A stretch of DNA of 64,000 bases from Sphingomonas oleivorans (GTDB taxonomy: Bacteria > Pseudomonadota > Alphaproteobacteria > Sphingomonadales > Sphingomonadaceae). The stretch lies in the NCBI RefSeq assembly GCF_003050615.1, contig NZ_NWBU01000017.1:62001-126000 (forward strand), given 5' to 3'. Every line of letters begins with the position of its first letter. The first letter of the stretch is position 1. The notes below the pieces were generated by a model. The model worked only from the letters and a program-made list of their open reading frames with translations. It did not search any database and was not told the DNA's origin. Positions 18,439-28,446 of this stretch are shown here, in pieces. A program made the translations under genes and the position numbers.

Positions 18439-19644
18439 TTGAAATTCGGCACGCTGACGGATCGCTACATGGCCCGGCTGATTGCCGTGCCGCTGCTGGC
18501 GACGCTGATTATCGCAGCCATGCTGCTGATTCTGGACAAGATGCTGCGCCTGTTCGATTTCGTGGCGAGCGAAGGCGGGCCGGTCAGCGTCGTCTGGCGC
18601 ATGCTCGCCAGCCTGATTCCGGAATATCTGTCGCTCGGCATCCCGATCGGGCTGATGCTCGGCATCCTGCTCGCCTTCCGCAAGCTCGCCACCTCGTCCG
18701 AGCTGGACGTGTTCCTGGCGGTGGGCGTCGGCTATCGGCGGCTGCTGCGCGTGCCTTATTATTATGCGGTCGGCTTCGCGCTCCTCAATCTCGCCATCGT
18801 CGGCTTCGTCCAGCCCTATGCGCGCTACGCCTATGAAGGTTTGCGTTACGAGCTGCGCTCGGGGGCGCTCGGCGCCTCGATCAAGGTCGGCGAATTCACC
18901 CGCCTCGGCCGGCGGATGACGCTGCGCGTGGAGGAAAGCCGCGACCGGGGGCGCGAGCTTTCCGGCATCTTCGTGATGGCCGAACGCGCGAACGGCAGAT
19001 CGCTCGCCGTCACCGCTGAACATGGCCAGTTTCTGGCGACGGACGATCCCAACACGATCATCTTCCGCCTCACCCATGGCGTGCTGGTGCATAATGCGCC
19101 GGGCTTCAAGGTGCCGCGCGTGCTGAGCTTCGAGGGCCATGATCTTCCGATCGACCTGCCGCGGATGGAGGCGTTCCGCGAACGTGGCGGCGCCGATCGG
19201 GAAATGACGATCCCCGAGCTGGTCCGCTCCGGCCATAGCGAATCGACCGCGCCGAAGCTCCGCAACGAGCTGCGCGCCGAATTCCATTTCCGGCTGGTGG
19301 AGGTGGCGACGATGCTGCTGCTGCCGCTGCTCGCGCTTGCGCTCGCCGTGCCGCCGAAACGCTCCACCTCCGCACTCGGCGTGTTCCTCTCGATCGTAAT
19401 GATCGTGACGCAGCACAAGATCAACGAATATGCCGCGGCGCTCGGCGCGCTCGGCCGCGTCGATCCGCTGATCGCGCTATGGGTCCCCTTCTTCGCCTTC
19501 GCCGCGCTCGTCTGGTGGATGTACCGCACGATCGCCCATGTGCCGGGCGGCCAGCCGATCGGCGCCCTGGAACGGCAGGCCGCCAAGGCCGGCGCGGCGA
19601 TCCGCCGCTGGTTCCGCCTCGGCTTCAGGCGGAAGGCCTCATGA
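18439..19644 (+). CDS. lptF: LptF-type permease (YjgP/YjgQ family)
   Basis: 401 residues from a TTG start at 18439 (LKFGTLTDRYMARLIAVPLL). The first in-frame ATG (18469) would cut into helix 1, and the frame further upstream is not coding. Six transmembrane helices flank a periplasmic beta-jellyroll domain (about 130-270: RRMTLRVEESRDRGRELSG, SLAVTAEHGQFLATDDP). LptF and LptG pair with the ATPase LptB to extract lipid A-type lipids toward LptC/A/D. Here it lies inside the sphingolipid island without lptD, lptA, surA or ksgA. Sphingomonads build outer leaflets from glycosphingolipids, so ceramide-type cargo is inferred. Confidence 0.88.
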   Translation: MKFGTLTDRYMARLIAVPLLATLIIAAMLLILDKMLRLFDFVASEGGPVSVVWRMLASLIPEYLSLGIPIGLMLGILLAFRKLATSSELDVFLAVGVGYRRLLRVPYYYAVGFALLNLAIVGFVQPYARYAYEGLRYELRSGALGASIKVGEFTRLGRRMTLRVEESRDRGRELSGIFVMAERANGRSLAVTAEHGQFLATDDPNTIIFRLTHGVLVHNAPGFKVPRVLSFEGHDLPIDLPRMEAFRERGGADREMTIPELVRSGHSESTAPKLRNELRAEFHFRLVEVATMLLLPLLALALAVPPKRSTSALGVFLSIVMIVTQHKINEYAAALGALGRVDPLIALWVPFFAFAALVWWMYRTIAHVPGGQPIGALERQAAKAGAAIRRWFRLGFRRKAS

Positions 19645-19789
19645 TCCACCTCCCCTCCATTTCGTTGCCCCTGCGCAGGCAGGAGCCCCTCTCTCCCTCC
19701 GCCGGCGGAACCGCGCATCGCGAGAGCGACGGCCCCTTGCCTCCGCAGCAGCGCCGGTCCAATCAGGACGGATCAGGGTCTGTCGCCCG

Positions 19790-20884
19790 ATGAACATCGA
19801 ATTCTTCGCCTCGCGCACCATCACCTTCTACATGGCGCGCATGTTCCTCGTCCGCACGGCAGCCGTGCTCGCGGCGCTCGTCATCGTGCTGATGACGCTC
19901 GATCTGCTCGGCGAATCGGGCAACATCCTCGCTTTTCCCGGCAATGGCGACGCCCAGCTCTGGCAATATGTCTCGCTGCGCACGCCGCAGATCGTCGCCC
20001 GCTTCCTGCCCTTCGCGGTGCTGCTCGGCACGCTCATCACGCTTGCCACGCTCAATCAGAATAGCGAGGTCATCTCGATGAAGGCGGCGGGCATTTCCGC
20101 CCATCAGATCCTCGCCCCGCTGATCGTCGCCAGCATGGGCATCGCGGTCGCGTCCTTCTGCTTCAACGATCGGATCGTCAGCCGCGCCACCGCGACGCTC
20201 AGTGCCTGGCAGGACGCCAATTACGGCCCCCTGCCCCGCGATCGCGGGATCGAGACCAATGTCTGGGTACGCGACGGGGACGATCTGATCCATGTCGATG
20301 CCGCCAGCGGGCGCGGAGCCGCCACACGGCTTGCCGGCATCACCTATTTCGATCGCAGCGGCGGCCGGCTGGAAGCGATCGTCCGTTCGGACCGGGCGAC
20401 GCAGGTTCCGGGTGGCTGGCGCCTCGAAAATGTCCGCCGCTTCGATGTCGCGCGCGGGGTGGAAACGCTGATGCCCATGCGGATCGTTGCCAGCAACGTC
20501 ACGCCCGATCGCTTCACGCTCTCCAACGTCAATGGCGACGGCCGCTCCTTCGGCGGGCTCAGAAACGCGATCGCCGATCTCAAGGCCGCCGGCCGGCCTA
20601 CCGGTGCGCTCGAAACCGTGCTGTGGCACAAGCTGTCGGGCCCGCTTTCATCGGTGCTGATGCCGCTGCTCGCCGGTGTCGCCGGCTTCGGCCTTGCCCG
20701 TTCGGGCCGGTTGTTCGTCCGCGCGGTGATCGGCATGGCGCTCGGCTTCGCCTATTTCGTGGCGGATAATTTCGCGCTCGCCATGGGCAATCTCGGCGCC
20801 TATCCGCCGCTGCTCGCCGCCTGGGCGCCCTTCTGCCTGTTCCTGCTGATCGGGGAGACGGTGCTGATCCGCACCGAGGAATGA
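19790..20884 (+). CDS. lptG: LptG-type permease
   Basis: 364 residues, starting MNIEFFASRTITFYMARMFL. Helix 1 precedes TLDLLGESGNILAF, and the coupling region LRTPQIVARFLPFAVLLGTL ... NSEVISMKAAGISAHQILAP is the conserved LptG segment that contacts LptB. A periplasmic jellyroll (about 150-260) and three C-terminal helices follow. It lies 145 bases after lptF. Its stop overlaps the flippase start by four bases (ATGA), implying translational coupling of permease and flippase. Confidence 0.88.
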   Translation: MNIEFFASRTITFYMARMFLVRTAAVLAALVIVLMTLDLLGESGNILAFPGNGDAQLWQYVSLRTPQIVARFLPFAVLLGTLITLATLNQNSEVISMKAAGISAHQILAPLIVASMGIAVASFCFNDRIVSRATATLSAWQDANYGPLPRDRGIETNVWVRDGDDLIHVDAASGRGAATRLAGITYFDRSGGRLEAIVRSDRATQVPGGWRLENVRRFDVARGVETLMPMRIVASNVTPDRFTLSNVNGDGRSFGGLRNAIADLKAAGRPTGALETVLWHKLSGPLSSVLMPLLAGVAGFGLARSGRLFVRAVIGMALGFAYFVADNFALAMGNLGAYPPLLAAWAPFCLFLLIGETVLIRTEE

Positions 20885-22428
20885 CGGGCCGAGGCGCGAT
20901 CGGGGAAAGCGCCGAATCGGTCGCCACCCGCCGCCGGGCGGTGAAGGGCGCCGGCTCGGTGCTCGCGGCGCGGCTCGGCGCGGTGATCGAGGTCGTCGCC
21001 CAGCCGGCCTATACCTGGATGTTCGGCCTGCCGACCTATGGGCTCTATATGGTGCTCTGGTCGCTGGTGAACCTTATCGAGAATATCCTCGATCTCGGCA
21101 TGACGAGCGGGCTCCAGCGCGTCCTGCCCCAGGCCGCCAATGCCCGCGCCCGCGCGGCGGCGGTGCGCGGCGCCTTCATCCTCGGCGTGCTGCCCAATCT
21201 GATCGCGGCGCTCCTCGCCTCGCTCCTCGCGCATCGGGTCGCGCCGCTGCTCAATGTCGCGGCAAGCGATCTGCCCCGGCTGGAAACGGCGATCCGCCTG
21301 TTCGCCTGGGCACTCCCCCTCTGGGCGACGATCGAGATCGCCACCTCGGCGCTGCGCGCGCTCCACGCCTTCGGCCCGGAAATCCGCCTCCGCCTGCTCT
21401 GGGAACAGATTGCCCGGCTGATCGTCGCGGGGGGCCTGTGGGCGGCGGGCGTCGACACGCTCGGCCTGCTCGTCGCGCATCTCGCCAGCCTGGCGATCAC
21501 CGCCGCACTGTCGCTGCGCCTGCTCGGCCGGTTCATCGATCTGAGGGAGGTGATGGGCGTGCGCCTCGATCGCCCCGCCTATGCCGATCTCTTCTGGTCG
21601 GGCATCTCGGTGCTTCCCGCAAACATCCTCGCCCGGATATTCAGCGATCTACCCACCATCATCGCCAATATGCTCGCGCCCGGTGCCGCGGGCGCGGCGG
21701 CGGCGGGCCTCTATGCCATTGCCCGCAAGGTGGCGAGCATCCCGCAGATCGTCCGCCAGACGATGGGCTATGTCCTCGCCCCCATCGCATCCGCCGCCGC
21801 GCGCGGCGAGCGGGAGACGATCCAGGCGCTTTACGGCTTTTCGGTCCGCATCTCGATGCTGCTCGCGACGCCCACGGCCGCAGCACTCGTCGCCGGCGGG
21901 GCGGCGTTGCTTGCCACCTTCGCCCATGGCAGCGAGGCGGCGCTGCCGATCATGGCGATATTGACGGCGGCGCGCGCGATCGAGGCGACACTCGGCCCCG
22001 CCACCGCGATCCAGCAGGTGATCGGCCGCCGCTCGTTGCCCATGCTCAACAGCGCGATCGCGCTCGCCGCCTCCGCCGCCACGCTGCTCCTCACCAAGGA
22101 CATATTGGCCGTCACGGGAATCGCGCTCAGCGTCGCGGTCGGCCAGATCAGCGTCGCGGCCCTCTCGGTCGCCCAGTTGCGCGCGCAGGAAGGGCTGTTC
22201 GCCTTTCAAGCTCCCTTCACCCGGTCGTTCCTGGTGGCACTCGCGAGCTGCGCCGCCTTCGCCCTTCTGGCGCTCGCCACCACGTCCCTGCCGCGCTGGA
22301 TCGAGGGGCTCGTCATGCTCGCCGCCTGGCCCATAATCCTCTGGATTTCGGCCCGTCTCGGCCTCGCGCCACAGGACAAGGCGGCGCTCGGAAAGTCGGC
22401 CCGCAAACTCCGTCTTGGCCCCGCCTGA
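20881..22428 (+). CDS. Oligosaccharide/lipid flippase (MVF/MATE-like, Wzx type)
   Basis: 515 residues with about 12-14 predicted membrane helices. An N-terminal RRRAVKGAGSVLAARLGAVI is followed by a helix pattern typical of polysaccharide-export flippases (PLWATIEIATSALRALHAFG, SIPQIVRQTMGYVLAPIASA). Such proteins flip lipid-linked cargo across the inner membrane. Tight coupling to lptG and position before the hydroxylase and ceramide-synthase genes suggest it flips a ceramide-based lipid, which is inference. Undecaprenyl-linked sugar is the classical alternative; no glycosyltransferases are nearby. Confidence 0.8.
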   Translation: MTGRGAIGESAESVATRRRAVKGAGSVLAARLGAVIEVVAQPAYTWMFGLPTYGLYMVLWSLVNLIENILDLGMTSGLQRVLPQAANARARAAAVRGAFILGVLPNLIAALLASLLAHRVAPLLNVAASDLPRLETAIRLFAWALPLWATIEIATSALRALHAFGPEIRLRLLWEQIARLIVAGGLWAAGVDTLGLLVAHLASLAITAALSLRLLGRFIDLREVMGVRLDRPAYADLFWSGISVLPANILARIFSDLPTIIANMLAPGAAGAAAAGLYAIARKVASIPQIVRQTMGYVLAPIASAAARGERETIQALYGFSVRISMLLATPTAAALVAGGAALLATFAHGSEAALPIMAILTAARAIEATLGPATAIQQVIGRRSLPMLNSAIALAASAATLLLTKDILAVTGIALSVAVGQISVAALSVAQLRAQEGLFAFQAPFTRSFLVALASCAAFALLALATTSLPRWIEGLVMLAAWPIILWISARLGLAPQDKAALGKSARKLRLGPA

Positions 22429-22549
22429 CCGCCTCCGCCGGAAACTGGCCCCAAAACAGCCTCATTGCACATTCATGTCACTGTGCCATATCGGCGCGCT
22501 GATATGTTGGGCACCGATTGCCCGTAGAGCTTTCTGAGGATTGTTACCC

Positions 22550-23311
22550 GTGACGACGCAGGCCAAGACCGGCTTCTGGAACCGCTCGCATCATCTGGAC
22601 AGGATGACGCTCAGGGAATTGGTGGTCGCCTATTTCCAATATCCGGCGATCATCGCCTATCTGCTCGCCGCGGCAGTCTCGGTCGGCTTTTATGTCTGGC
22701 GCCCGGCGCCGTTGCTCAATACGGCGGCTGCGATCGGCGTGGCGATCCTCTTCTATCCGCTCGCCTGGTACTGCATCCACCGCTGGGTGCTGCACAGCCG
22801 CTGGATGTTCAAGGTGCCCTTCCTCGCCGCGACGTGGAAGCGCATCCATTATGATCATCATCAGGATCCGAACCATCTCGAGGTGCTGTTCGGCGCGCTG
22901 CACACCACGCTGCCGACGATCGCGCTGGTGACGGCCCCGCTCGGTTATCTGATCGGCGGCTTCGGCGGCGCCTGCGCGGCCTTCGCGACGGGCCTTGTCT
23001 CCACCTGCCTCTACGAATTCTGCCACTGCATCCAGCATCTCTCCTACAAGCCAAAGAACAAGCTTCTGCTGGCGATGAAGACCCGCCACATGGCGCATCA
23101 TTTCCATGATGAGACGGGCAATTTCGGCATCACCAACTATTTCTGGGATCGGCTGTTCGGCACGCTCTACGAGAAGGTGAGCGAGCGGAAGAAGAGCCCG
23201 ACCGTGTTCAATCTCGGCTATACGCCGGAGGTGGCCGAGCGTTATCCGCATGTCGCGCGGCTGTCCGGGGGCGTCGCCACCGGCCATCCCGTCACCCGCA
23301 TCCGCCGCTGA
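22550..23311 (+). CDS. Fatty-acid hydroxylase / sterol desaturase family membrane di-iron enzyme
   Basis: 253 residues. GTG start at 22550, nine bases after GAGGA; a TTG at 22541 would leave no spacing. Four membrane helices carry the histidine boxes HRWVLHSRW, HYDHHQDPNH, CHCIQHLSYKP and TRHMAHHFHDE, in the order of FA2H/Scs7-type hydroxylases, which bind two irons and use O2. Eukaryotic FA2H 2-hydroxylates the fatty acid of ceramide, and sphingomonad glycosphingolipids carry 2-hydroxymyristate. With spt and the ceramide-synthase-like gene close by, this is a strong candidate for that step (inferred). It ends 10 bases before the next gene. Confidence 0.85.
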   Translation: MTTQAKTGFWNRSHHLDRMTLRELVVAYFQYPAIIAYLLAAAVSVGFYVWRPAPLLNTAAAIGVAILFYPLAWYCIHRWVLHSRWMFKVPFLAATWKRIHYDHHQDPNHLEVLFGALHTTLPTIALVTAPLGYLIGGFGGACAAFATGLVSTCLYEFCHCIQHLSYKPKNKLLLAMKTRHMAHHFHDETGNFGITNYFWDRLFGTLYEKVSERKKSPTVFNLGYTPEVAERYPHVARLSGGVATGHPVTRIRR

Positions 23312-23321
23312 CGGAGCCGTC

Positions 23322-24482
23322 ATGATCCTCGTCCGCCCGGTCGAATCCGGGGCCGATCGTCGCGAGTTCGTCAACCTCGCCTATCGCCTGAATGCGAAGG
23401 ACCCGAACTGGGTGCCGCCGCTCAAGGACGAGGTCCATGGCCTGATCGATCCGAGAAAGAACCCCTGGTTCGGCCATGCCGAGGCCGCCTTCTTCCTCGC
23501 CAGCCGGGACGGCCGCACCGTCGGCCGCATCTCCGCGCAGGTCGATCGGCTCGTCCAGGACATGCCCGAGGCGCAGGGCGGCGGCCCCGGCACGGGCAAT
23601 TGGGGCATGCTGGAGGCGGAGGATGGCGAGACCGTCGCGGCCCTGCTCGCGGTCGCAGAAGATTGGCTGCGCACCCGGGGCATGACGCGCGCGATCGGCC
23701 CGGTCAGCCTGTCCATTTGGGACGAGCCCGGCCTGCTCGTGCTCGGCCATGATCACAAGCCAACCGTGATGATGGGCCATCATGACGCCCGCCACGAAGC
23801 CTGGATCGAGGCCGCGGGCTATAGGGGGATCAAGGATCTCCATACCTATGAGCTCGACATCGGCCGCGAATTCCCGCCGCTCGTCCAGCGCATCGTCACC
23901 TCGGGCGAGCGCAATGCGCGCATCCGCATCCGCAAGGTGGACAAGAGCCGCTTCGACGCGGAAGCGGCGCTGATCCTCGGCATCCTCAACGATGCCTGGG
24001 GCAATAATTGGGGCTATGTGCCGCTCACCGACGCGGAAATCGCCTATGCCGGCAAGAAGCTGAAGCCGATCGTCTTCGAGGATCTGATCCGCGTGGCCGA
24101 GCTGGACGGCGAGCCTGTCGCCTTCATGATGACGCTGCCGGATCTGAACGAGATGACGGCGGACCTGAATGGCCGCCTCTTCCCCTTCGGCTTCGTCAAG
24201 CTGCTCTGGCGGCTGCGCGGCGGCCTGTCCGGCCGGCCCAAGGTCCGCACGATGCGCGTGCCGCTGATGGGCGTGGTGAAGCGGCTCCAGGCGAGCCGGC
24301 TGGCCAGCCAGCTCGCCTTCATGATGATCGAATATATCCGCCGCGACGCGGTCGCTCATTATGGCGCGAGCCGGGGCGAGATCGGCTGGATCCTCGATGA
24401 CAATCAGGGGATGCGCTCGATCGCCGAGACGATCGACAGCCATATCAACCGCACCTACCGCATCTATTCCAAGCCGCTGTAG
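23322..24482 (+). CDS. bcerS: GNAT-fold acyltransferase, probable bacterial ceramide synthase (bCerS)
   Basis: 386 residues, starting MILVRPVESGADRREFVNLA. The N-terminal block NAKDPNWVPPLKDEVHGLID ... KNPWFGHAEAAFFLASRDGR is diagnostic of this large GNAT-like family. GRISAQVDRLVQD and FVKLLWRLRGGL follow, and the protein ends NRTYRIYSKPL. In Caulobacter the ceramide synthase (CCNA_01212), lying a few genes from spt, belongs to the GNAT superfamily and N-acylates the sphingoid base. Family resemblance plus position supports the same job. Many paralogues of this family are unassigned, so certainty is moderate. Confidence 0.75.
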   Translation: MILVRPVESGADRREFVNLAYRLNAKDPNWVPPLKDEVHGLIDPRKNPWFGHAEAAFFLASRDGRTVGRISAQVDRLVQDMPEAQGGGPGTGNWGMLEAEDGETVAALLAVAEDWLRTRGMTRAIGPVSLSIWDEPGLLVLGHDHKPTVMMGHHDARHEAWIEAAGYRGIKDLHTYELDIGREFPPLVQRIVTSGERNARIRIRKVDKSRFDAEAALILGILNDAWGNNWGYVPLTDAEIAYAGKKLKPIVFEDLIRVAELDGEPVAFMMTLPDLNEMTADLNGRLFPFGFVKLLWRLRGGLSGRPKVRTMRVPLMGVVKRLQASRLASQLAFMMIEYIRRDAVAHYGASRGEIGWILDDNQGMRSIAETIDSHINRTYRIYSKPL

Positions 24483-24493
24483 ATCCAGCGCAT

Positions 24494-24521
24494 CGTCGCC
24501 CCTGCCTCGGCAGGGGCGACG
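24494..24521. repeat. Perfect 13-bp hairpin after bcerS
   Basis: CGTCGCCCCTGCC (24494-24506) pairs perfectly with GGCAGGGGCGACG (24509-24521). No T-run follows. It sits between the convergent bcerS and msrA genes and may act as a terminator or be a mobile palindrome. Confidence 0.6.
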
Positions 24522-24533
24522 GGCGTGGATCGA

Positions 24534-24652
24534 AAGTCCAGAACGTCTTTCACCACCGCGCTCAGGCTTGTCGAAGCCCGCATCGAGTCCGTCAGACCAC
24601 ACGCATCTCGGCACCCTTCGACAGGCTCAGGGCGAGCACGGTCAGGTGAAAA
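24534..24652. repeat. Inverted pair of REP-like elements
   Basis: CGCTCAGGCTTGTCGAAGCC (about 24559-24578) and CCCTTCGACAGGCTCAGGGC (24614-24633) are imperfect inverted copies. The second runs on into GAGCACGGTCAGGTGAAAA (24634-24652), which recurs with one mismatch at 40646-40664. Both of those copies end just before the stop codon of a minus-strand gene. Confidence 0.6.
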
Positions 24653-24655
24653 GCC

Positions 24656-25363
24656 CTAACCCCGCACCAATACCGGCGCCGCCCGCCAGCTTTGCGGATA
24701 GAGCCGCTTCAGCGCCGCCAGCTTGGGCATATCGTTGATCCGGATATAGGGCGCGTCCGGATGGCGCGTCAGATAATCCTGATGATAATCCTCGGCCGGA
24801 TAGAAGGGCCGGGCCGGCTCGATCCGCGTCACGATCGGGCGCTGCCATAGCCGGGCCTTGCCGAGCTGATCGATATAGGCGCGTGCCACCTTCTCCTGCG
24901 CGGCGCTCGTCGGAAACAGAGCGGAGCGATATTGGGTGCCGCGATCCGGCCCCTGCGCGTTGAGCGTCGTCGGATCGGCCACCACCGAGAAGAAGATGCG
25001 CAGCAGATCGGCATAGTTCACGACGCGCGGATCGAATGTCACGCGCACCGCCTCGGCATGGCCGGTGTCGCCGTCCGACACCCGATCATAGGATGCATCC
25101 TGCCGCGTGCCGCCGGCATAGCCGGAAACCGCGCTCGTGATGCCCTTCACATGCTGGAAGACACCCTGCACGCCCCAGAAGCAGCCGCCCGCGAATATCG
25201 CCGTCTCGCGCGTCGCGGTCGCCGACACGGTGACGAGCGGCGCCGGAGCCTCAACCGCCGTCTCGGCGGAAACGACCGACGGGGACAAAAAGAAAGCCGC
25301 CGACAGCGCGATGGCCGCGCCGCCGGCGAACAGGCGTATCGGGAGTCGGATCATGCCGCGCAT
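24656..25363 (-). CDS. msrA: Peptide methionine-S-sulfoxide reductase MsrA, exported
   Basis: 235 residues; an in-frame ATG also exists at 25354. A signal peptide (to about residue 33, FFLSPSVVSA) is followed by the MsrA domain: catalytic Cys in IFAGGCFWGVQGVF, GYAGGTRQDASYDRV, GDTGHAEAVRV and YHQDYLTRHPDAPYI. It reduces methionine sulfoxide in damaged envelope proteins. No extra C-terminal Cys pair is evident, so recycling may differ from the E. coli enzyme. Convergent with bcerS. Confidence 0.93.
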   Translation of the reverse strand: MRGMIRLPIRLFAGGAAIALSAAFFLSPSVVSAETAVEAPAPLVTVSATATRETAIFAGGCFWGVQGVFQHVKGITSAVSGYAGGTRQDASYDRVSDGDTGHAEAVRVTFDPRVVNYADLLRIFFSVVADPTTLNAQGPDRGTQYRSALFPTSAAQEKVARAYIDQLGKARLWQRPIVTRIEPARPFYPAEDYHQDYLTRHPDAPYIRINDMPKLAALKRLYPQSWRAAPVLVRG

Positions 25364-25412
25364 CCTATCATGGACGCGCGGCAGGGTCCCGAAAGTTCAG
25401 TGGCCCGAAAGT

Positions 25413-26639
<1,227 letters not shown>

Positions 26640-26652
26640 TTACGGGCGCGCG

Positions 26653-28440
26653 CTATAGCCCCGCTTGCGCCAGCCGGGCAAGGATCAGTCCGCGCAGCGC
26701 GTTGCCGAGCAAGAATCCTTTACGGAGATCATCGGGACGGACGTCTCCTTCCACCGCGCGCCCCTCCTCGATCAGCCGCGCGCGCAATATTCCGGGCAGC
26801 AGCCCGCGCGACAGCGGCGGCGTGACGAGCCTCCCTCGCCGCTCGACGAACACATTGGTGAAGCTGCCCTCGGTCACATAGCCTTCGGGACAGACGAACA
26901 ACGTCTCGAACGCGCCCCCGGCCGCCCGCGCAGCGTCGTAGAAGCTTCGGTCGCTCGTCTTGTGGCGCAGCCGGAAATCGGCGCGATCGACCGGCAGCGA
27001 CGCAATCGCCACCGCCACGCGCCCTTCCTCCATCGGCGGCTCGGGCAGCCGGCTCGCCTCGATCGCTACCGCCCCGCTGGGCGACAGGCGCATCCTCAGC
27101 CGCATATCCTCCTGCAGGCGGAAGGTTGCCGCCTGCAATTCATTGCGTAGCGCATGATGATCGAAGCGGAAGCCCAGTGCGCAGGCGCTTGCCTTCATCC
27201 GCGCGATATGCCGTTCCAGATCTACGATCCCGTCATGCGCGTCGAAACGCATCGTCTCGATCAGGTCGAACGGCCGCGCCCCCGCCGTCACGAATGCCCC
27301 TTTTGCGCGGCATTCGTCCCATTCCGCAGCGGCGGTCGAATCGGCGACGATTCCCGAACCGAGACCGATAAGTCCATGATCCTCCCCCTGTCGCAGCATG
27401 ATCGTGCGGATCGCCACATTGAATGCCGCCCCTCCCTCCGGCGCAAGCCAGCCGATCGATCCGGTATAGGCCCCGCGCGGCGAGCTTTCCGTCTCGGCGA
27501 TGATCTCCATCGCCCTGATCTTGGGCGCGCCCGTCACCGATCCGCAGGGAAACAGCGCCGCCAGCACGTCCACCGCGTCATGCCCCTCGGCCAGCTCGGC
27601 CGTTACGGTCGAGGTCATCTGATGCACGGTCGGATAGGTTTCGATCTCGAACAGCGCCGGCACGGATACGCTGCCGGGCGCCGCGACCCGGGCGAGATCG
27701 TTGCGCAGCAGATCGACGATCATCAGATTTTCGGCGCGCTGCTTGGGATCGGCGGCGAGCGCCGCGACGGCGGCCGCATCCGCCGCCGGATCCATCAGGC
27801 GCGGCGCCGTGCCCTTCATCGGCCGGGTCGTCAGCCGCCCGCCGTCCAGCGTGAAGAACAGCTCGGGCGAAAGCGAGAGCAGCCAATGATCGCCGGTGAA
27901 GATCAGCCCGCCCCATCCCGCGCGCGACGCGGCCCGAAGGCGCGCATAGAGCGCCAGCGGGTGGCCGGCGATGCGCACCGTCGCGCGGAAGCTCAGATTC
28001 GCCTGATAAATATCCCCCGCCGCGATGAAGGCCAGGATGCGGGCGACCGCCGCCTCATAGTCCGTCCGGCTGACGAGCGGACGGGGAGTCCCGGCCCAGG
28101 CCCCGGCCGGATCGGGCAGCAGCGCCGGCACGGCGTCCGCCGCGATCGTCTCTACCCGGTCGAACAAGCCGAACCACAATAAGGGCGCGCCGTCCGCCGC
28201 CGTGCCATCCGCGCGCGCGCCCAGCTTCGGCTCCAGCGCATGGCCGGCCTCATAGCCGATCCAGCCGGCGGCATGACGTCCGCCTCTTATGGTCTCGCGC
28301 AGCCGCTCCAGCGCGGGCGCCACCTCCCCGGGGGCACGGGCCACGACGATTCCCGCCGGATCAACGAACAGCCGCGCGGGCGCCGCCGCCGTGACGCGGG
28401 CGTCGTCGAGCAGGACGAAAGGGCGATCGCGCGGGATCAT
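26653..28440 (-). CDS. pabBC: Fused aminodeoxychorismate synthase component I and aminodeoxychorismate lyase
   Basis: 595 residues in two modules. Residues about 1-380 are the chorismate-binding PabB enzyme (GDIYQANLSFRATV, PELFFTLDGGRLTTRPMKGT, NLMIVDLLRNDLARV, GSVTGAPKIRAMEII). From about 385 there is a PLP fold-type IV lyase, PabC (FDLIETMRFD, LERHIARMKAS, YVTEGSFTNVFVERRGRLVT). Together they turn chorismate into p-aminobenzoate for folate, with an external PabA glutaminase. Such fusions are common in alphaproteobacteria. It lies 6 bases after the TlpA gene and may be co-transcribed. Confidence 0.93.
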   Translation of the reverse strand: MIPRDRPFVLLDDARVTAAAPARLFVDPAGIVVARAPGEVAPALERLRETIRGGRHAAGWIGYEAGHALEPKLGARADGTAADGAPLLWFGLFDRVETIAADAVPALLPDPAGAWAGTPRPLVSRTDYEAAVARILAFIAAGDIYQANLSFRATVRIAGHPLALYARLRAASRAGWGGLIFTGDHWLLSLSPELFFTLDGGRLTTRPMKGTAPRLMDPAADAAAVAALAADPKQRAENLMIVDLLRNDLARVAAPGSVSVPALFEIETYPTVHQMTSTVTAELAEGHDAVDVLAALFPCGSVTGAPKIRAMEIIAETESSPRGAYTGSIGWLAPEGGAAFNVAIRTIMLRQGEDHGLIGLGSGIVADSTAAAEWDECRAKGAFVTAGARPFDLIETMRFDAHDGIVDLERHIARMKASACALGFRFDHHALRNELQAATFRLQEDMRLRMRLSPSGAVAIEASRLPEPPMEEGRVAVAIASLPVDRADFRLRHKTSDRSFYDAARAAGGAFETLFVCPEGYVTEGSFTNVFVERRGRLVTPPLSRGLLPGILRARLIEEGRAVEGDVRPDDLRKGFLLGNALRGLILARLAQAGL

Positions 28441-28446
28441 CGGCGG

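Noticed and set aside
18439-20884. Ordinary LPS transport genes with no special meaning
   Set aside because: Not fully excluded, but the lack of any lpt/surA neighbours and the sphingolipid setting make a dedicated role the better reading.
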